Of a stretch of DNA of 64,000 nucleotides, positions 60,871 through 64,000 are shown piece by piece. Position 1 is the first letter of the stretch. Each line of letters begins with the position of its first letter. The position numbers and the translations under genes were made by a program. Source of the stretch: Manis javanica (taxonomy: Eukaryota > Chordata > Mammalia > Pholidota > Manidae); NCBI RefSeq assembly GCF_040802235.1, contig NC_133166.1:4898001-4962000 (forward strand), in the 5' to 3' direction. The notes beneath the pieces were generated by a model. The model was not told the origin of the DNA. It searched no databases and saw only the letters and a list, made by a program, of their open reading frames with translations.

Positions 60871-61480
60871 GTTTTTTCTGACTGATACTTTGAGTGATAT
60901 TAGTAAATGAATTTTGTGTTTGGAAAATATTCTTGAGTCTGTTTTAGGGACAGAATTCTTTCCCAATATATCCCATTGATTAACTTCTAATTCTTAAAAT
61001 CTTTTATTTCACTCCACTTTGATAACGTTCACATTAATTTGCTCCTTTAATATGGCTATCCATTTAATCCTGACCTCGATCCCTCCATCCAGGTTCTATC
61101 TGAATTTCAGAAAATTATTTGCTAGGTTTTTTTTTGACATTGAGTTTCATAGGTGAATTGTGTAAAGGAACTCAGGTTATTAGTTCTAAGAAGTGTTTCA
61201 TAGCTCTCAGACCATGATTAAATGAAGGGACTGATCATTTCATCTTAACTTGAAACTTTCCATTATTCTGAAAATCTTAGTCATATTCATTGTTCTTGTC
61301 TAAACTGAATGGGTCAATGTATTTATTCTGACCTGAGGAAGGGAAAATGGAATGAGGAATGAAATTTAATGAGTTTCAGGATGCTCAATATCACTCATGC
61401 TGTGTAGATCTTTACCATTGATAAGTACCTTCGTATAAGTTCATTATTTCCTTAGATGTTCAGAAGCATACCATGTGATA
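60871..61480. other. Upstream intergenic stretch, unassigned
   Basis: AT-rich sequence upstream of DEUP1 with no recognised feature. Confidence 0.5.
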
Positions 61481-61484
61481 CAAG

Positions 61485-61635
61485 TTCAACAGGTATTATC
61501 ATAGCTCTTTTTAGCAGATTAGGAACCTACAGCTTAGGGAGAAGAAAGAATTTGTCCAAGATGATATATCTAGTTCAAGAGCAGCTAAAACATGAACCTA
61601 GATTATGTTACTCCAAAACCAGTGCTCTTCGAACT
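61485..61635 (-). repeat. MIR fragment, antisense
   Basis: 'agcagattaggaacctacagcttagggag' with 'tttgtccaagatgatatatctagttcaagagc' is a diverged antisense MIR. Confidence 0.5.
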
Positions 61636-62469
61636 CTGTGCAAGATGAAGGTTGAATAGGTTTATTTAGCAGTCAGAATCTTGCATAGTAACTGCAGATG
61701 TATTTAAAGCCACATTTTCATGAGAAAGAATGAGTATGTGCAGGGCTTGCAAAGCATTAAGTATGTGAGAGTTCACATACTGTGATGGATTTTAAGAACA
61801 TTAAATATAGAATAGAAACATCCCTTTCAATGTAATAAGAATAAAGCCTTTCATTTCCAGATAAGACTTAAGGCTTCAAATGGAAGGGCATACCCCCACT
61901 CCCCAAGTAAGAATTGCACAGACTTGAATTTACCCTGAAATTTACCTATTATTAGATCTTTTCAGATGAGGTCATTTTGAAATGGGTAGTTCATCAGGAA
62001 GTCTCAGAGTCTAAAGAGGGGGAAAAGTGTGACAAGGGTGCTGGTGTTGAGAGCTCAGTCCTGAAAGAGAACTCCAGGACACAGCAGGGTCAGAATAAGA
62101 TATAAAATATAACCAGAAATGGTCAAAAGAGAGTATGGAGACATACATGGCAGAGGAATGAGGATGATCTATGGAAGAAAAGCTAAGGGACCAAATATAG
62201 AATAATAATAATCACAGCCAGAGGCTGAACCTTAAAAATTGAAGAACCTTCATTAACAAAACAATTCTCATGGCAAAATTTATAACAGCACAGAAAATAA
62301 ACATGCAATTTTAACATATATAAGGTTATACAAATCAGCTGGGTGCCTTTTTAACAATGGAAGTATCCTAAATTTTTATATTGTTTTCAAAAGCAGGGTC
62401 AAAAATTATATGTGCAACATACCAAAGATCTAAATCTATCTTATGCATGGAAAAATTTTAACATAACAG

Positions 62470-62640
62470 TAATCAAATAATCATAGAATTGGAAGAAACC
62501 ATAGAGGAAACCTAGTCCACCCAATTCATTTTACATAAAGAAATTCAGACCCAGAGAGTTAAAAATGACTTGACAAATTTCATTGGTAGTTAATGACAAA
62601 AATAAATATCAGAACCCAAGTTGTTTTTTCTTATTATATC
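62470..62640 (-). repeat. MIR/MIR3 fragment, antisense
   Basis: 'catagaattggaagaaaccatagaggaaacctagtccac' and 'aattcagacccagagagttaaaaatgacttgac' are antisense MIR3-like phrases. Confidence 0.5.
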
Positions 62641-62774
62641 ATGCTACTTCTACAAATGTGAGCAACTTTAAGGGATGTTCTGGAGATGCTTCAATGCATA
62701 TTCTAATTGTGGAAAAAAAGAACCATTCAGAAAGAGGAGATTCAGACTTTAGAACCAAGATTACCCAAGAGACA

Positions 62775-62998
62775 GCAATGACTAATTAACAGGTGAAATT
62801 AATTCAACCCAATATATCCAAAATATTATTTCAACATATAGCTAATATGAAAAATTGAGATATTTTACATTTTTTTCCATACTAAGCCATCAAAATAGGG
62901 TGTGTACTTTGCACTTACAGCACAGTCAGTTCATAGAGCCATATTCAAGTAGCAGCCGCACATGACTGGTGGCTACCGTATGGGACAGCACAGCTCCA
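62775..62998. repeat. hAT-Charlie non-autonomous element (MER33/MER58-like)
   Basis: 'gagatattttacatttttttccatactaag', then 'gtgtgtactttgcacttacagcac' and the end GGTGGCTACCGTATGGGACA 'gcacag' are characteristic. No transposase. Confidence 0.65.
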
Positions 62999-62999
62999 G

Positions 63000-64000
63000 A
63001 ATACAGGTGCCTGGTCAGTGTACTTAAACTCTGTAAGTGTGAAGAGTCATGCAGTGAAAGAGATTCTAAATTATTTAAGTGTGATTTCTGAAGGACTATG
63101 GAAGTCTCCTCCCTCAAAATCCTCATCAGCCTTCTCTGGGTTCCAAGAGGAATCAGACATTTGAAGAGACTTACATAACTGGGGCCCTTAGCCAGTCAGG
63201 GGGAGAACTTCACTGCATCGTGACCCACACACAGTCCTGTCAGTTCCCTCACCAGGGCTGCTTCTCCAAAGAGACTTCAGAATAGAGGGGCCTTTACCTC
63301 TTGGTCTTGACTGACCAGGGGCCTGGGCACCAAAGGAGTGTGTCCTCCTGATGGGAGGTGATAAATACCAGGTCTCCTTTTAGGTTTAGTAAACAAAACC
63401 AAATTCCTTGGAAAATGGCTGTCATGTATTTTTTCCTAGAACTTTTCCTTCTTTTAGATTCTTAGTGTTTTGGGACTGTGGTTTTGAAAATGTCATCATC
63501 TCTTGGATTTTAGGGGGAACCAAAGATTTTGTACAGTCTTGAGCTAGAATTGCACAGATGGAATAGCTTATTTCCTAGAATCAGGCATGACAGGGCAATG
63601 CTGAAGGGAAAGGTCCAGTGGGGAGAACAAAGTGGGGGCCACGGATCCACGCTTTCCAAGAGCTCATCTCTGTTAAAATGTTTCAGGTCCCAAGCTCATA
63701 TGATAGTGAGAAATTATTGGGTCAAAGTCTGGGAAGAGGCAGGAACCTAAAAAGTGGGTCCAGTGCTCAATGCTGCTTTTGCCTAGAAGGGATGTGATAT
63801 CAAACTGAACCACTAGGTTTGGTAATCTTGTGAAGACAAATCCCAAACACCCTCTGCCTTTAAGCTGGAACCCCAAAGGGCATTGCCCTCAGGAACATAG
63901 TGAAGTGGAAATAAATCAGTACTCCCACTGACTTGCAGCCCAACTTTGGATCACCCCGTTAATCCAGGGCAACCTCAGTCTCTGAGCATGGATGAGGCAG
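63000..64000. other. Upstream intergenic stretch, unassigned
   Basis: No gene, repeat or RNA recognised. In human the next gene upstream of DEUP1 is far away (SLC36A4, from memory), so an empty flank is expected. Confidence 0.45.

Overview
The window is nuclear DNA from a placental mammal. It shows spliced exons with GT-AG introns, a CpG-island promoter, and dense old mammalian repeats (L1, L2, MIR, L3/CR1, hAT-Charlie, MaLR-type LTR). There are no Alu, B1, Bov-tA or carnivore tRNA-Lys SINEs. A 3'-end retroelement at 42232-42663 and the L1 5' leader at 9452-10645 look to me like laurasiatherian, possibly pangolin (Manis), elements. That species guess comes from memory and is weak.

One protein-coding gene is present, on the minus strand: DEUP1 (CCDC67), the deuterosome assembly protein and paralogue of CEP63. 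I reconstructed it exon by exon. There is a probable non-coding first exon in a CpG island (donor at 59944/59943), a start codon at 58768-58766, and eleven coding exons from 58740-58812 down to 196-392. All eleven have GT-AG borders, join in frame without a stop, and give 506 residues plus 2 nt. The last roughly 100 residues and the 3' UTR lie beyond base 1. Nearly the whole protein is charged heptad-type coiled coil, as expected for a scaffold that drives centriole amplification in multiciliated cells.

Layout from the gene's 5' end (right) to 3' end (left). 60.3-64 kb: upstream intergenic DNA with a few MIR and hAT remnants. 59.76-60.33 kb: CpG-island promoter. 49-58.7 kb: intron 2, with L2, LTR-like, old L1 and a 1 kb L3/CR1 remnant. 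40-47 kb: intron 4, with a stack of antisense L1 pieces carrying a younger nested insertion. 20-33 kb: exons 7 to 10, small repeats, and a candidate 30-nt in-frame cassette exon at 26542-26571. 0.4-18.5 kb: intron 11, filled by an almost full-length minus-strand L1 (with a second, 3'-incomplete L1 nested in it with a 19-bp target duplication), an older plus-strand L1 split by a solo LTR with a 5-bp target duplication, and L2 and LTR remnants.

I found no new multi-gene system. The observations most worth checking are the 30-nt cassette exon, a 68-bp inverted repeat with one mismatch whose arms lie 2.2 kb apart (2774-2841 / 5057-5124), a diverged intronic direct repeat sitting just upstream of both exon 10 and exon 11, and the 5'-leader-only L1 insertion. 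Exon boundaries are read directly from sequence. Repeat names are from memory of consensus sequences and their borders are approximate.
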